A stretch of 41,841 bases of DNA from Clostridia bacterium (GCA_017517745.1 JAFWYJ010000035.1:1-41841), one strand, 5' to 3'. Positions 23,406 to 32,577 are shown, numbered from the stretch's first letter. A program made the numbers and translations. Notes: generated by a model from the sequence alone, not told the origin.

Positions 23406-23442
23406 AGGCTGTCTCGAACTTGTGTTTGAGACAGCCTTTTTT
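23406..23442. terminator. Terminator after the YesL-like gene
   Basis: The stem AGGCTGTCTC/GAGACAGCCT is followed by TTTTTT. The stem core resembles that of the terminator at 9898. Confidence 0.9.
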
Positions 23443-23457
23443 CATCTTTTCGTTCTT

Positions 23458-24162
23458 TCATCGTTCTCCGAGCAACTCACTCACCGTAACCGGCTCAAAT
23501 CCGCGTTCCAAAAGCTTCGGAAGTAAAATCTCCAGTGCCTGCGGCGTTTTGCTGTTATAACCGATATAATCATGCATCAGAATAATATCACCGGGCTGTA
23601 TTCTCGAAAGTACGCTTTCCACGATCTGCTCGGTGTTTTTGGTTTCCCAATCACGGGTATCCAAGCTCCAAAGAATCAAAGTATAATCGTTCTCCTCACT
23701 GCATCGCTCAATGAAAGGATTGAGAGCGCCTTCAGGAGGCCGAAAGAGGTGCGGACGATACTCGCAAAGCTCCTCCAACGCCTCCTCGCAACGCCAGATC
23801 TCTTCCTCGACGCCTTGCACGGAAAAGCGCTCCAAATGCCGGTGAGAATAGGTATGATTTCCCACCTCGTGCCCCCTTCGAAGCACCTCTCGCGCTGTGT
23901 CCGGATAGTTTTCCACGTTCACTCCGACCATAAAAAACGTGGCAGAAACGCGGTATTTTTCGAGAATATCGAGAATTTTTGGAGTCAAAATCGGGTGAGG
24001 ACCGTCATCAAACGTCAGAGCGATCTTCATCGAATCGTTTTTGACCGAGTGACAAACCTCAACCGCTCTCACGGGAAGCGCGCACCAACGAATCGCAAGG
24101 CAAACACAGATCAACCATGTCGCCAAGCGTGCGCCGCTCGCCCGTTGTTTCTTGCGCGCCAT
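23458..24162 (-). CDS. Polysaccharide deacetylase (CE4), exported
   Basis: A 234-residue secreted or membrane-anchored carbohydrate esterase. A hydrophobic N-terminal segment (LATWLICVCLAIRWCALPVRA) follows a basic start. The CE4 motifs are intact: TFDDGP (D52, D53), metal-binding GNHTYSH, RPPEG, the DTRDW segment and the final IILMHD. It is predicted to remove N-acetyl groups from peptidoglycan GlcNAc/MurNAc or another polysaccharide outside the membrane. It starts 1 nt after the stop of the upstream PdaA-like gene, so the two are coupled. Length is normal for a single-domain enzyme. Substrate is not fixed by sequence. Confidence 0.9.
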   Translation of the reverse strand: MARKKQRASGARLATWLICVCLAIRWCALPVRAVEVCHSVKNDSMKIALTFDDGPHPILTPKILDILEKYRVSATFFMVGVNVENYPDTAREVLRRGHEVGNHTYSHRHLERFSVQGVEEEIWRCEEALEELCEYRPHLFRPPEGALNPFIERCSEENDYTLILWSLDTRDWETKNTEQIVESVLSRIQPGDIILMHDYIGYNSKTPQALEILLPKLLERGFEPVTVSELLGER

Positions 24163-24163
24163 C

Positions 24164-24949
24164 TCATCTCTCCCCCGTCAGCTCGTCCAGTGTTCCGAAT
24201 CGGTATCCCTCCGCGCGCAAGGATTGGATCACTTCTCCGAGAATCGCCGCGTTGGTTGCCGACGTCGGATGCAAGAGCATGACCTCTCCATTGTGTGCGT
24301 TGTCCAAAATCGTTTTCTTTGCCTTGGCGAGATCGGGCTGCTTGCCGTTGTCCCAATCGGGATAGGCAAAGCTCCAAAAGATTGTTTGATAGCCGTTCTC
24401 TTTTGCGCAAACGAGATTGTTTCGGCTGAACCGTCCTTCCGGTGGACGGTAATAATGGGAGATTTTCGTTCCCGTTTTTTCTTCGCAAAGTCGCTCCAAC
24501 GCTCTCAGCTCCTCTAAAAAGTCGGCATCCTCAAATCCCGACATATCCTTGTGCCGCACCGTGTGGTTGCACACCAAATGTCCCTCGTCCGCCATTCGCT
24601 TGATCAATGCAGGCTCGCTTTCAATGAGATGTCCCAAAACGAAAAATGCCGCCGGTGCGCCCTCCGTGTTCAGCACGTCCAAAATTTTTGCGACGTTGCC
24701 GTTTTCATACCCCGCGTCAAAGGTCAGATAGATCACCTTTTCCGCATCCTCGGCAGCAGTGTGTTTGTGATCGATATAGTACCCCCCGATCTCCTCAACA
24801 AAGGCAAGCTCACCCGAGACGCGCGGCTGCACGTGATCCTTGGCATGCACACAATACCAATTATAAGCCTCCGGTTGCGCGTGACACGTCATCGAAAACG
24901 CGGCAAAAGTCTGTAAAAAGCACAAAAAACAAAGTAAAATTCTTTTCAT
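24164..24949 (-). CDS. PdaA-like polysaccharide deacetylase (CE4)
   Basis: A 261-residue exported CE4 enzyme with a clear signal peptide (MKRILLCFLCFLQTFAAFSMTCHA). The first motif is TFDAGYENG (76-84) rather than TFDDGP, and the region YNWYCVHAKDHVQP precedes it. Both are hallmarks of PdaA, which makes muramic delta-lactam in the spore cortex. The other motifs are CNHTVRH, RPPEGRFS, FAYPDW and VMLLHP. The family link suggests a spore-former. It is first in a two-gene unit with a second CE4 enzyme. The start is preceded by GGAAAGGAGCATCTTTGTC. Relatives also act in vegetative wall modification, so the spore role is probable, not certain. Confidence 0.88.
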   Translation of the reverse strand: MKRILLCFLCFLQTFAAFSMTCHAQPEAYNWYCVHAKDHVQPRVSGELAFVEEIGGYYIDHKHTAAEDAEKVIYLTFDAGYENGNVAKILDVLNTEGAPAAFFVLGHLIESEPALIKRMADEGHLVCNHTVRHKDMSGFEDADFLEELRALERLCEEKTGTKISHYYRPPEGRFSRNNLVCAKENGYQTIFWSFAYPDWDNGKQPDLAKAKKTILDNAHNGEVMLLHPTSATNAAILGEVIQSLRAEGYRFGTLDELTGER

Positions 24950-25041
24950 GACAAAGATGCTCCTTTCCGAAAATCATGAACAGTATGCCTCGTTTTTTGC
25001 CTTGCAAAACACAGCAAATTTTCGCAAAAAAGAAAGCTTTT

Positions 25042-25070
25042 GAAAAATAAAAAGAGGAGCCGAAGCTCCC
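25042..25070 (-). terminator. Terminator of the 25084-25788 gene
   Basis: On the minus strand the GGAGC-TTCG-GCTCC stem is followed by TCTTTTTATTTTT. Confidence 0.85.
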
Positions 25071-25083
25071 CCTGTTTTTGATT

Positions 25084-25788
25084 TCAAGACAATTGGTCGT
25101 ATTTTGTGACGATTTTTTCGATCAAAATCGTACCGTCTGTCCCCACTCGCAAGGTCACGTATTGCGGGCGGCTGCCGTCACTCCCCACGTCTTTGCGGAA
25201 AGTTCCGTCATTTTGAAAGATCATGTACTCCAAAATGTAAGTCATCAGCTTGTCGCCGTTGTCTGCGGTTTCAAATTCCGAATAAGTAATCTTCATGTTG
25301 TAGAGCATCTGCGGCGAAAAGGATGTTTTCTTTTCGTTGTGCTCGAAAAACGTCTCGTTGAAGTAGGTATTGTACTTCTCGGCATCGCCCGCGATCACGG
25401 TTTGAAGATAATCGTAAAGGAAAAGCACTTTTTGGTCAAACTCCTTGCGATTTTCCTCGGTGATCGATTGCGTCAAGCCGTAGCCCGACGGAATGTCGCA
25501 ATAGCTCACCTGTCGATTCAGTTGAAGATACGCGTCATATTCCATGATATTGCCCGGATAAGTCGTGCAAAATTCATAGGTCCCGTCCGGCACACCAATG
25601 GGTTCTTCACGTCGCAGCACGCGATCCAAAATCCCGACCGCCACGAGCATCACCACCAAGGCACCCAGCACACACCCCAAAACAATCCACAAACGGCGGC
25701 CTGCCTTCTTGGATTCTTTGCGGATTTTTTCACATTCGGTTTCCGCTGTCTCTCGAGGCAGCATCTCATCGTTCTCTGTTTGCAACAT
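25084..25788 (-). CDS. Membrane-anchored protein of unknown function
   Basis: A 234-residue protein that I do not recognise. A charged cytoplasmic stretch (1-32) is followed by a single TM helix (about 33-54; LWIVLGCVLGALVVMLVAVGIL), which would place a 175-residue domain outside. That domain has TYEFCTTYPG, an AEKYNTYFNETFFEHNEKKTSFSPQMLYN region and a beta-rich end (YVTLRVGTDGTILIEKIVTKYDQ). Two Cys outside could form a disulfide. The ATG at 25788 follows TGGAGGTTTGTG. It has its own promoter and terminator. It lies beside the two deacetylases, so an envelope role is possible but unproven. Confidence 0.7.
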   Translation of the reverse strand: MLQTENDEMLPRETAETECEKIRKESKKAGRRLWIVLGCVLGALVVMLVAVGILDRVLRREEPIGVPDGTYEFCTTYPGNIMEYDAYLQLNRQVSYCDIPSGYGLTQSITEENRKEFDQKVLFLYDYLQTVIAGDAEKYNTYFNETFFEHNEKKTSFSPQMLYNMKITYSEFETADNGDKLMTYILEYMIFQNDGTFRKDVGSDGSRPQYVTLRVGTDGTILIEKIVTKYDQLS

Positions 25789-25817
25789 CACAAACCTCCA
25801 CAATCTTCTTCTCTTGT

Positions 25818-25846
25818 ATTTTAACACATTTTTTCTCATTTTGCAA
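25818..25846 (-). promoter_or_regulatory. Promoter of the 25084-25788 gene
   Basis: On the minus strand TTGCAA and TAAAAT are separated by 17 bp. Confidence 0.65.
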
Positions 25847-25938
25847 TGAAAAAATGATTTTGGAAACAATATTTTTACTTTCTTTCAAAAAAATCAAAAA
25901 ACAATCAAAAAATCTACTCAAAAAAAAGAAAATATCTC

Positions 25939-25967
25939 TTGTACTTTTTAAAAAAATGTGATATAAT
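25939..25967 (+). promoter_or_regulatory. Promoter of the ApgM-like gene
   Basis: TTGTAC and TATAAT are separated by 17 bp. The flanking DNA is very A/T rich. Confidence 0.75.
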
Positions 25968-26046
25968 GTAGGATGAATTTTATTCAGACATCCAAACAGG
26001 GTCTCGCAAGCCCGTCAATCACATAACGGAAAGGACAAAAGTCTCT

Positions 26047-27255
26047 ATGAAATATCTGGTTTTGATTCCCGACGGAATGGCAGATGAAAAAATCGAAGCA
26101 CTCGGAGGCAAAACTCCGATGGAAGCGGCAAACAAGCCCATGATGAATATGCTCGCAAAAAATGCGATCATCGGAACGGTTTCCAACGTGCCAGACGGCA
26201 TGGTTCCCGAAAGCGACACGGCGAACATGGCGATTCTCTCCTTTGATCCCAAGATTTATTCCAAAGGGCGCTCCCCTCTTGAGGCGGTCAGCATGGGACT
26301 TGAGATGCAGCCGGACGAAACGGCGTACCGTTGCAACGTGGTGACACTGACCGACGACGGTGACTACGATGACAAGATCATTCTCGACCACAGCGCCGAT
26401 GAGATCACCACCGCGGAAGCAGATAAACTGATCAAGGCATTGGACGCCGCGCTCGGCAACGAATACAGACGCTTTTACACCGGCGTCAGCTACCGTCACT
26501 GCTTGATCTGGAAAAACGGAAATGACAAATATGATTTCATGCGTCCGCACGATATTCTCGGTCGCCGCATCGGTGAATATCTTCCCAAAAAGGAAAACGG
26601 CGGTGAGGAGTTTTATCGCTTGATGAAGGATAGCTTTGAGATCCTCAACCATCATCCCGTCAACGAGGCGCGCCGCGCGCGCGGACTCAAGCCCGCAAAC
26701 TCCGCATGGCTCTGGAGCCCCGGAAAAAAACCGCAGCTTCCCAACTTCCGTGAAAAATGGGGACTCGACGCCGCGGTCATTTCTGCCGTTGACCTCATCA
26801 AGGGCATCGGTCTTTGCGCCGGTATGCGCTCGATCGACGTTGAGGGTGCGACCGGAAACGTCCACACCAACTACGAGGGCAAGGCAAATGCCGCAATTGA
26901 GGCGTTCCGTGACGGCAGTGATTACGTCTACGTGCACGTGGAAGGTCCCGACGAGTGCGGGCATCGCGCCGAGCTGGAAAACAAGGTTCGCTCGGTGGAG
27001 CTGATCGATCAAAAGATCCTCAAGCCGGTTTATGATTACCTTGTCTCCACCGGAGAGGAATTCCGCATCATGATCCTTCCCGATCATCCCACGCCCATTC
27101 GTCTGCGCACACACACCATCGATCCCGTTCCCTTCCTCATCTATGACTCCGCGAAGAAGTATGACGGCGTCGAGGAATTCTGTGAAGCGAGTGCCGAGGC
27201 AAAGAACAACTACGTTTCCTGCGGTCATACGCTGATGGAAAAATTCATCCGATAA
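26047..27255 (+). CDS. ApgM-type phosphoglycerate mutase / proposed homoserine kinase
   Basis: A 402-residue alkaline-phosphatase-superfamily enzyme of the archaeal-type cofactor-independent phosphoglycerate mutase group. Metal and catalytic elements are VLIPDGMAD (D9), PESDTANMAILSFDP (likely nucleophile S56), YVHVEGPDECGHR and ILPDHPTPIRLRTHT. A clostridial branch of this group is annotated as a proposed homoserine kinase analogue because it tracks with threonine genes where ThrB is missing. Here threonine synthase lies 3.6 kb downstream on the same strand and no ThrB is visible, so that role is likely. The ATG at 26047 follows GGAAAGGACAAAAGTC. Which activity it has cannot be settled by reading. 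Confidence 0.85.
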   Translation: MKYLVLIPDGMADEKIEALGGKTPMEAANKPMMNMLAKNAIIGTVSNVPDGMVPESDTANMAILSFDPKIYSKGRSPLEAVSMGLEMQPDETAYRCNVVTLTDDGDYDDKIILDHSADEITTAEADKLIKALDAALGNEYRRFYTGVSYRHCLIWKNGNDKYDFMRPHDILGRRIGEYLPKKENGGEEFYRLMKDSFEILNHHPVNEARRARGLKPANSAWLWSPGKKPQLPNFREKWGLDAAVISAVDLIKGIGLCAGMRSIDVEGATGNVHTNYEGKANAAIEAFRDGSDYVYVHVEGPDECGHRAELENKVRSVELIDQKILKPVYDYLVSTGEEFRIMILPDHPTPIRLRTHTIDPVPFLIYDSAKKYDGVEEFCEASAEAKNNYVSCGHTLMEKFIR

Positions 27256-27287
27256 TTCCGAAATAATCCCCAAAAGGAGAGATTTAT

Positions 27288-27947
27288 ATGAATCAAGATC
27301 CTTTGCTCCCCGAAGAGGAACTTCTTCCAAATCTCACGGAACCGACCCCCGAGCCTGAATCTCAAGGCTCCAAGTTCGTATCCGGACTCTTCGATGTGAT
27401 CGAAATGTTTGCTTGGTCGGTCTTTGCGGTGCTGATCATCTTCACCTTCTCCTTTCGACTCTGCCGTGTGGACGGAGAATCGATGGAAAACACCTTGTTT
27501 GACGGTGAAAGCTTGCTTCTTTCGAGTTTCGCCTACACCCCAAAGCAGGATGACATCATCGTCTTCCATCTTGCAGACACAAAATACAACAATGAAAAAA
27601 CCTTGGTCAAACGCGTGATCGCTACCGGCGGTCAAACCGTCACGCTCGACTTCAAAACGGGAGTCATCACGGTTGACGGCAAGGTCTATGAGGACTCGCA
27701 CGTCACACTCAAAAATCTGTTTGATGAGATCACGGGAACTTACAGCTTCGCACACCGTCCCGATCATCACTACGATGAAATCTCGCAGGTGTTTTCGGCA
27801 ACCGTTCCGGAGGGATACGTCTTCGTCATGGGAGACAACCGAAACAACTCCCGCGACAGCCGCAGCACCACTGTCGGTTTTGTGGATGAACGTTGCATCC
27901 TCGGAAAAGCCGTTCTCCGCCTCTCCCCCTTCACCGTTTTTGACTGA
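27288..27947 (+). CDS. lepB: Signal peptidase I
   Basis: A 219-residue type I signal peptidase that cleaves signal peptides of exported proteins on the outer face of the membrane. An acidic N-terminus precedes one TM helix (about 38-57). The catalytic Ser is in GESMENT (S65), the general base Lys in LVKRVIATGG (K108), and the C-terminal signature is GYVFVMGDNRNNSRDSR. A single TM segment and this length are typical of Gram-positive SipS-like enzymes. It starts 32 nt after the ApgM-like gene with AAAAGGAGAG and is probably co-transcribed with the downstream rbgA group. Confidence 0.95.
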   Translation: MNQDPLLPEEELLPNLTEPTPEPESQGSKFVSGLFDVIEMFAWSVFAVLIIFTFSFRLCRVDGESMENTLFDGESLLLSSFAYTPKQDDIIVFHLADTKYNNEKTLVKRVIATGGQTVTLDFKTGVITVDGKVYEDSHVTLKNLFDEITGTYSFAHRPDHHYDEISQVFSATVPEGYVFVMGDNRNNSRDSRSTTVGFVDERCILGKAVLRLSPFTVFD

Positions 27948-27983
27948 TCTGTCATCTCAATTTTCAGAAAGGATTTCGACAAT

Positions 27984-28871
27984 ATGCCATCAGAAGTCAT
28001 CCAATGGTTCCCCGGTCACATGGCGAAAACCCGCCGCATGATCGCGGAAAACCTGAAAAACGTGGATATCGTCATCGAAATTCTGGATGCGCGAATCCCA
28101 TACAGCTCCCGCAACCCCGAAATCGCGCGGTTGACCGAGGGCAAACCGACGTTATTGCTTTTGAACAAGGCGTCTCTTGCCGATGCCGATCAAAATCAGC
28201 GTTGGAAACAACAATATACAAACGATCACACGGTCTGTCTCTTGACCGATTGTGTCACGGGTGAGGGGTTGAAGGCTCTCGCACCCGCCATTCGTCAGAT
28301 TCTGGCGGAAAAGTTGAAAAAATACGAAGAAAAAGGAATGGCAGGTCGCCGTGTGCGCGCAATGGTGCTCGGCATCCCCAACGTGGGAAAATCCTCGCTG
28401 ATCAACCGCATCTGCGGCAACAAAAAGACCAAGGTCGAAGACCGTCCCGGCGTGACACTTGACAAGCAATGGGTTTCGACCAACATCGGCGTGGATCTGT
28501 TGGATATGCCCGGAATCCTCTGGCCCAAATTTGAAGAGCGTCGCGTGGGAGAAAATCTCGCGCTGACGGGCGCGATCCGCGACGGTGTACTTGACGTCGA
28601 GTCTCTCGCCGTTATCCTTTGCAAGCGCTTGCGACTTCTCTACCCCGAGCTGCTCGCCGCAAGATATAAGCTTGGCGATCTTTCGGCATACAAGGACTTC
28701 ACCGATTACGAGCTTTTCGAGACAATCGGCAAAAAGCGCGGATTTCTGATCAGCGGCGGCGAGGTCAACACCGAGCGCACCGCGATCACTTTGCTCGACG
28801 AATTCAGAGCCGCCAAGATCGGCCGCATCACCATCGACCGCTATTCCAAGGAGGAGCTGCCCCGTGCTTGA
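27984..28871 (+). CDS. rbgA: Ribosome biogenesis GTPase RbgA (YlqF)
   Basis: A 295-residue circularly permuted GTPase needed for late 50S subunit assembly. The motif order is G4 (LLNKASLAD, 61-67), then G1 ([10 protein letters not shown], 129-138), then G3 (DMPG, 174-177), which is diagnostic of the YlqF family. The N-terminal [13 protein letters not shown] is the other family signature. The ATG at 27984 follows AGAAAGGATTTCGAC. It overlaps rnhB by 8 nt. The rbgA-rnhB-yraN order is conserved in Firmicutes. Confidence 0.95.
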   Translation: MPSEVIQWFPGHMAKTRRMIAENLKNVDIVIEILDARIPYSSRNPEIARLTEGKPTLLLLNKASLADADQNQRWKQQYTNDHTVCLLTDCVTGEGLKALAPAIRQILAEKLKKYEEKGMAGRRVRAMVLGIPNVGKSSLINRICGNKKTKVEDRPGVTLDKQWVSTNIGVDLLDMPGILWPKFEERRVGENLALTGAIRDGVLDVESLAVILCKRLRLLYPELLAARYKLGDLSAYKDFTDYELFETIGKKRGFLISGGEVNTERTAITLLDEFRAAKIGRITIDRYSKEELPRA

Positions 28872-29466
28872 CTATCAATTGGAGCAAGAACTCTTTGCGC
28901 AAGGCTATTCCGCCGTCTGTGGCGTCGATGAAGCCGGACGCGGTCCCTTGTGCGGTCCCGTGGTTGCCGCCGCTTGCATTTTGCCCGCGGGGCTTTTGAT
29001 CGAGGGATTGAACGACTCTAAAAAACTGACCGCAAAAAAGCGGGACGCGCTGTTTGACCTGATCCGTGAAAACGCGATCTCCTACTGCATTGCAGAGGCA
29101 TGCGTTGAGGAGATCGACCGACTGAATATTCTGGAAGCGACTCTGCTTGCCATGCGCCGTGCCATTGACGGGCTTTCGGTATCTGCTGATTTTGCTCTGA
29201 TCGACGGAAACGTCGCAAGAGATTTTCAAATTCCCGCCAAAGCGGTAATTCACGGAGACGCCATCAGCCCCAGCATTGCCGCCGCGTCAATCCTTGCCAA
29301 GGTTACGCGTGACCGCCAATGCGAGGAGCTTGACAGGCTCTATCCGCAATACGGCATTGCCAAGCACAAAGGCTACGGAACGAAGGCGCACATGGATGCG
29401 CTGAGAGAACACGGCCCTTCTCCGATCCATCGCAAGCAATTCATCCGTTTCTTGGACAAAAAATGA
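28864..29466 (+). CDS. rnhB: Ribonuclease HII
   Basis: A 200-residue endonuclease that cuts RNA in RNA-DNA hybrids and removes misincorporated ribonucleotides. The signature [15 protein letters not shown] holds D22 and E23, LIDGN the third acid, and [20 protein letters not shown] the last. The start is GTG at 28864, after AAGGAGGAG inside the end of rbgA, with which it overlaps by 8 nt. It overlaps yraN by 4 nt. Length and motifs are normal. Confidence 0.95.
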   Translation: MLDYQLEQELFAQGYSAVCGVDEAGRGPLCGPVVAAACILPAGLLIEGLNDSKKLTAKKRDALFDLIRENAISYCIAEACVEEIDRLNILEATLLAMRRAIDGLSVSADFALIDGNVARDFQIPAKAVIHGDAISPSIAAASILAKVTRDRQCEELDRLYPQYGIAKHKGYGTKAHMDALREHGPSPIHRKQFIRFLDKK

Positions 29467-29861
29467 AACAATTTCACACCACAAAGGAAATCGGAGATTT
29501 CGGTGAAGCCAAAGCCGTTCACTATCTGCGATGGCATGGATATACTGTTAAGGAACGCAATTGGAGAGCCGGCAAGGGTGAGATCGACATCATTGCGACC
29601 ACTCTGCGAGACGTGGTGTTCGTGGAAGTGAAAACCCGAACCTACCGCTCGCAAAGCGAGCTTGACTCGGCACCTCCTCCGCGTACCGCAGTTCACGCCG
29701 ACAAGCAACGTCTGACACGTCAGACCGCGCGTGCCTATCTGTTCGAGCATCCGACCAAAAAACAACCTCGCATGGACGTCATCGAGGTCTGGCTGATTCG
29801 AAGCCACGACGGAAACCGTCCGAAGGTTGCGCGGATCCATCACATCAAGGCGGCGTATTAA
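29463..29861 (+). CDS. yraN: YraN family (UPF0102) nuclease-fold protein
   Basis: A 132-residue UPF0102 protein with a restriction-endonuclease-like core. The elements are G[16 protein letters not shown] at the start and then the nuclease pattern [22 protein letters not shown], with catalytic-type D, E and K. The ATG overlaps the rnhB stop (ATGA). The family is commonly next to rnhB, and a role in nucleic-acid processing is suspected but not defined. The domain is complete although the C-terminus is slightly extended. Confidence 0.9.
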   Translation: MKQFHTTKEIGDFGEAKAVHYLRWHGYTVKERNWRAGKGEIDIIATTLRDVVFVEVKTRTYRSQSELDSAPPPRTAVHADKQRLTRQTARAYLFEHPTKKQPRMDVIEVWLIRSHDGNRPKVARIHHIKAAY

Positions 29862-29873
29862 GGAGAGAAACCC

Positions 29874-30800
29874 ATGAGGCTTTCTTTGTTCGATCTGCAC
29901 TGTGACACCGCGCACAGAATGCTTTCGGAAAACCAACCGCTTCGAAGCAATTCTTTTGCGGTTTCACTGGAAAATGCCGAGAAATTCGAGGTTTATACAC
30001 AGATCATGGCACTTTGGCCGCACAACTGCTTGTGCGACGAGGAAGCTCAACGGCAAGTCTTTTCCATGCTTGAAAATCTCAAAAACGATCCATCGGTTTT
30101 GCAAGAAGAAGCGCGAATCACGAAGCGCTTTGATGAGCTTACATCAATTCCAAATCTTTTTCTCAGCATCGAGGATGCGCGCATCCTGGCAGGCAACGTC
30201 GACGGTGTCGATCGACTCTATTCTCTCGGCGTGCGCTTTCTCACGCCGCTTTGGAAGGGACACACCTGCATCGGCGGCGCTCACGATACGGAAGAAGGTT
30301 TAACCCCTTTCGGGAAAGCCGCTTTGCACCGCGCCGCGGAGCTTGGAATGATTTTGGATATTTCCCATGCATCGGAGCGATCTGCAAACGAGATCTTTGC
30401 CATCGGTGCCGCGCATTCCCGCCCCGTCATTGCATCGCATTCCAATGCGTTTGAGGTCTGCCTCGTTTCCCGCAATCTGAAACGCGAGCAAATCGCGGCG
30501 ATCGTGTCATGTGGCGGTTTGATCGGCCTCAATCTTCACGCACCTTTTATCGGATGCGGCGCGCACGTAAAAATTCAAGATCTTCTCCCTCATATAGAAT
30601 ATTTTTTGGAAGTCGGCGCCCAAAACGCGCTCGCGCTCGGCTGTGATATGGACGGCGGCGACCTGCCATCGGATCTTCCCGATCTCGCAGCACTTCCAAA
30701 GCTTGCCGAATTGTTGTTGCAACACGGCTATTCGGAAGGGCTGGTTCGAAAAATCTTTTTTGAAAACGCCTCCGAATTCGCAAAAAAGTATCTGAACTAA
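29874..30800 (+). CDS. Membrane dipeptidase (peptidase family M19)
   Basis: A 308-residue dinuclear zinc dipeptidase of the renal dipeptidase family, probably splitting dipeptides including L-D or D-containing ones. Metal ligands are in DLHCDT (H9, D11), LSIEDA (E100), DISHAS (H165) and ASHSN (H189). LGCDMDG (D258) completes the site. There is no signal peptide, so it is cytoplasmic here. The ATG follows AAGGAGAGAAACCC, 12 nt after yraN, and it continues the operon. The family is normal in length. Confidence 0.92.
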   Translation: MRLSLFDLHCDTAHRMLSENQPLRSNSFAVSLENAEKFEVYTQIMALWPHNCLCDEEAQRQVFSMLENLKNDPSVLQEEARITKRFDELTSIPNLFLSIEDARILAGNVDGVDRLYSLGVRFLTPLWKGHTCIGGAHDTEEGLTPFGKAALHRAAELGMILDISHASERSANEIFAIGAAHSRPVIASHSNAFEVCLVSRNLKREQIAAIVSCGGLIGLNLHAPFIGCGAHVKIQDLLPHIEYFLEVGAQNALALGCDMDGGDLPSDLPDLAALPKLAELLLQHGYSEGLVRKIFFENASEFAKKYLN

Positions 30801-30839
30801 CATTGTCAGCAAATCCAAACAGGAAGGATAGAAAATATC

Positions 30840-32324
30840 ATGTTTTACAAAAGCACAAGAAGCAACCAAAAAGCCGTAAAAACGGCCGCAGAAGTCATCA
30901 AGCAAGGACTTGCCGAGGACGGCGGACTCTTCGTCCCCGACACAATCCCCACGCTCTCGCAAGGCGAGATCGAGGCGCTTTGCAAGATGGATTACCCCAC
31001 GCGCGCCGCTACCGTTCTTGCCAAATTCCTGGGTGACTACACCTTTGAGGAGCTTTTGGAGGATTGCCGCGCGGCATACGATGAAAAATCCTTTGTGGGC
31101 GGCGCCGCTCCTCTGGTCAATATTCACGATCAATTCGAATCTCTTGAGCTTTGGCACGGCCCGACGGCGGCTTTCAAGGATATGGCACTTCAAATCATGC
31201 CCCGTCTGCTCTCTCGCGCATTGATAAAGACCGGTGAGACGCGTACCGCGCTCATTCTCGTCGCCACCTCCGGAGATACGGGAAAAGCCGCTCTGGAGGG
31301 CTATAAGGACGTTCCTCACATCAAGATCATGGTCTTCTATCCCGTCGACGGCGTCAGCCGCGTGCAAAAGCTGCAAATGGCGACGCAGACCGGCTCGAAC
31401 GTCAACGTCTGCGCGATCCGCGGCAACTTTGACGACGCGCAAAACGGCGTAAAGGCCATCTTCGGCGACAAGGCAATGGCAGACGCTTTGAACGAAAAGG
31501 GATACTTCTTCTCGAGTGCGAACTCGATCAACTGGGGACGTCTCGCGCCGCAGATCGTCTATTACGTCTCGGCGTACTGTGACCTGCTCAACGCCGGCAA
31601 ATGCAAGCTCGGAGACAGCTTCAATGTCTGCGTTCCCACCGGAAATTTCGGCAATATCTTTGCCGCGTATCTTGCGAAGCTGATGGGACTTCCGATCCAT
31701 CACATGGTCTGCGCATCCAACACGAACAATATCCTCACCGATTTCCTTCGTACCGGCACGTATGACCGCAACCGCGATTTCTACCTGACGATGTCTCCTT
31801 CGATGGACATTCTCATCTCGAGCAATCTCGAGCGTCTGCTCTATTTCACTGCCGGCAGTGAGAAAACGGCAGCCTATATGGATGCCCTCAAAAAGAACGG
31901 ATGCTACACGGTGGAGGCAGAGGTGCTTGCCGAGATCCGCAAGAATTTCAGCGGTTACTTCACCGATGAGAAGACCACCGAGGCAACCATTCGCACCACC
32001 TATGAAAAATACGGCTATCTGGCAGACACACACACCGCGGTCGCCATCCACGCCGCCGAGGAATACGTAAAGGAAAGCAATGACACCCGTCCGATGATCA
32101 TTGACTCCACGGCAAGCCCTTACAAGTTTGCGAACAACGTCTACCGCGCCGTCACCGACAAGGAAGCCACCACCGATCTCGACGCGCTGGATGAGCTCGC
32201 CGCTGCCACCAACACCGAGATCCCCTACCCGCTTGCAGGTCTTGCTTCCCGCAAGGTCAATTTTGAAAAGACCGTGGAAAAGGATCAGATGGTTGCGGCT
32301 GTTCTGGAATATTTGAACGCTTGA
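30840..32324 (+). CDS. thrC: Threonine synthase
   Basis: A 494-residue PLP enzyme converting O-phospho-L-homoserine to threonine. The N-terminal YKSTRS and EDGGLFVPDTIP are typical of the long class of ThrC. The PLP lysine is K113 in HGPTAAFKDMALQ, VATSGDTGKAALEG is the phosphate loop region, and PTGNFGN the later glycine-rich site. The start follows GGAAGGATAGAAAATATC. Its substrate needs a homoserine kinase; the ApgM-like protein upstream may supply it. It ends in a strong bidirectional terminator. No T-box leader is visible in the 39-nt gap. Confidence 0.95.
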   Translation: MFYKSTRSNQKAVKTAAEVIKQGLAEDGGLFVPDTIPTLSQGEIEALCKMDYPTRAATVLAKFLGDYTFEELLEDCRAAYDEKSFVGGAAPLVNIHDQFESLELWHGPTAAFKDMALQIMPRLLSRALIKTGETRTALILVATSGDTGKAALEGYKDVPHIKIMVFYPVDGVSRVQKLQMATQTGSNVNVCAIRGNFDDAQNGVKAIFGDKAMADALNEKGYFFSSANSINWGRLAPQIVYYVSAYCDLLNAGKCKLGDSFNVCVPTGNFGNIFAAYLAKLMGLPIHHMVCASNTNNILTDFLRTGTYDRNRDFYLTMSPSMDILISSNLERLLYFTAGSEKTAAYMDALKKNGCYTVEAEVLAEIRKNFSGYFTDEKTTEATIRTTYEKYGYLADTHTAVAIHAAEEYVKESNDTRPMIIDSTASPYKFANNVYRAVTDKEATTDLDALDELAAATNTEIPYPLAGLASRKVNFEKTVEKDQMVAAVLEYLNA

Positions 32325-32344
32325 TTCCCAAATCCCACAAAAAG

Positions 32345-32386
32345 ACGGGGAGCGCCGTCAAAGGCGCTCCCCGTAACCGCTTTTTT
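32345..32386. terminator. Bidirectional terminator between thrC and the DUF1540 gene
   Basis: The 12-bp GC-rich stem ACGGGGAGCGCC and its complement is followed by TTTTTT on the plus strand and CTTTTTG on the minus strand. Confidence 0.9.
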
Positions 32387-32577
32387 CAGTCTTCCTTCGG
32401 CTTGAAGGTCGCACAAAGCGTATCTCCTGAGGAGATTGCGCTGTGAGGTCCAACCGAGATCTCGTTTGCGGTGCAGCAGGTTTCTTTGTCGTGATAATAG
32501 CAGTTGCTCACGTTGCACTTGATTCCCTTGATGTGCTTGCAACCGCAATCGGTTTCGTACTTTTTGGTATCTTCCAT
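32386..32577 (-). CDS. DUF1540 Cys-rich small protein
   Basis: A 63-residue protein with the clostridial DUF1540 pattern: CGCKHIKGIKCNVSNCYYHDKETCCTANEISVG and a final DTLCATFKP. Nine cysteines in so short a chain suggest metal binding or disulfides. The ATG at 32577 is preferred because AAAGGA lies 10 nt upstream; the ATG at 32586 would touch that site. It is a single gene ending at the thrC terminator. The biological role of the family is unknown. Confidence 0.8.
   Translation of the reverse strand: MEDTKKYETDCGCKHIKGIKCNVSNCYYHDKETCCTANEISVGPHSAISSGDTLCATFKPKED

Noticed and set aside
25984-27330. 448-codon minus-strand frame opposite the ApgM-like gene
   Set aside because: Shadow of a gene with clear catalytic motifs on the plus strand.
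30801-30839. Possible T-box or threonine leader before thrC
   Set aside because: The gap is only 39 nt and has no hairpin or T-box sequence.
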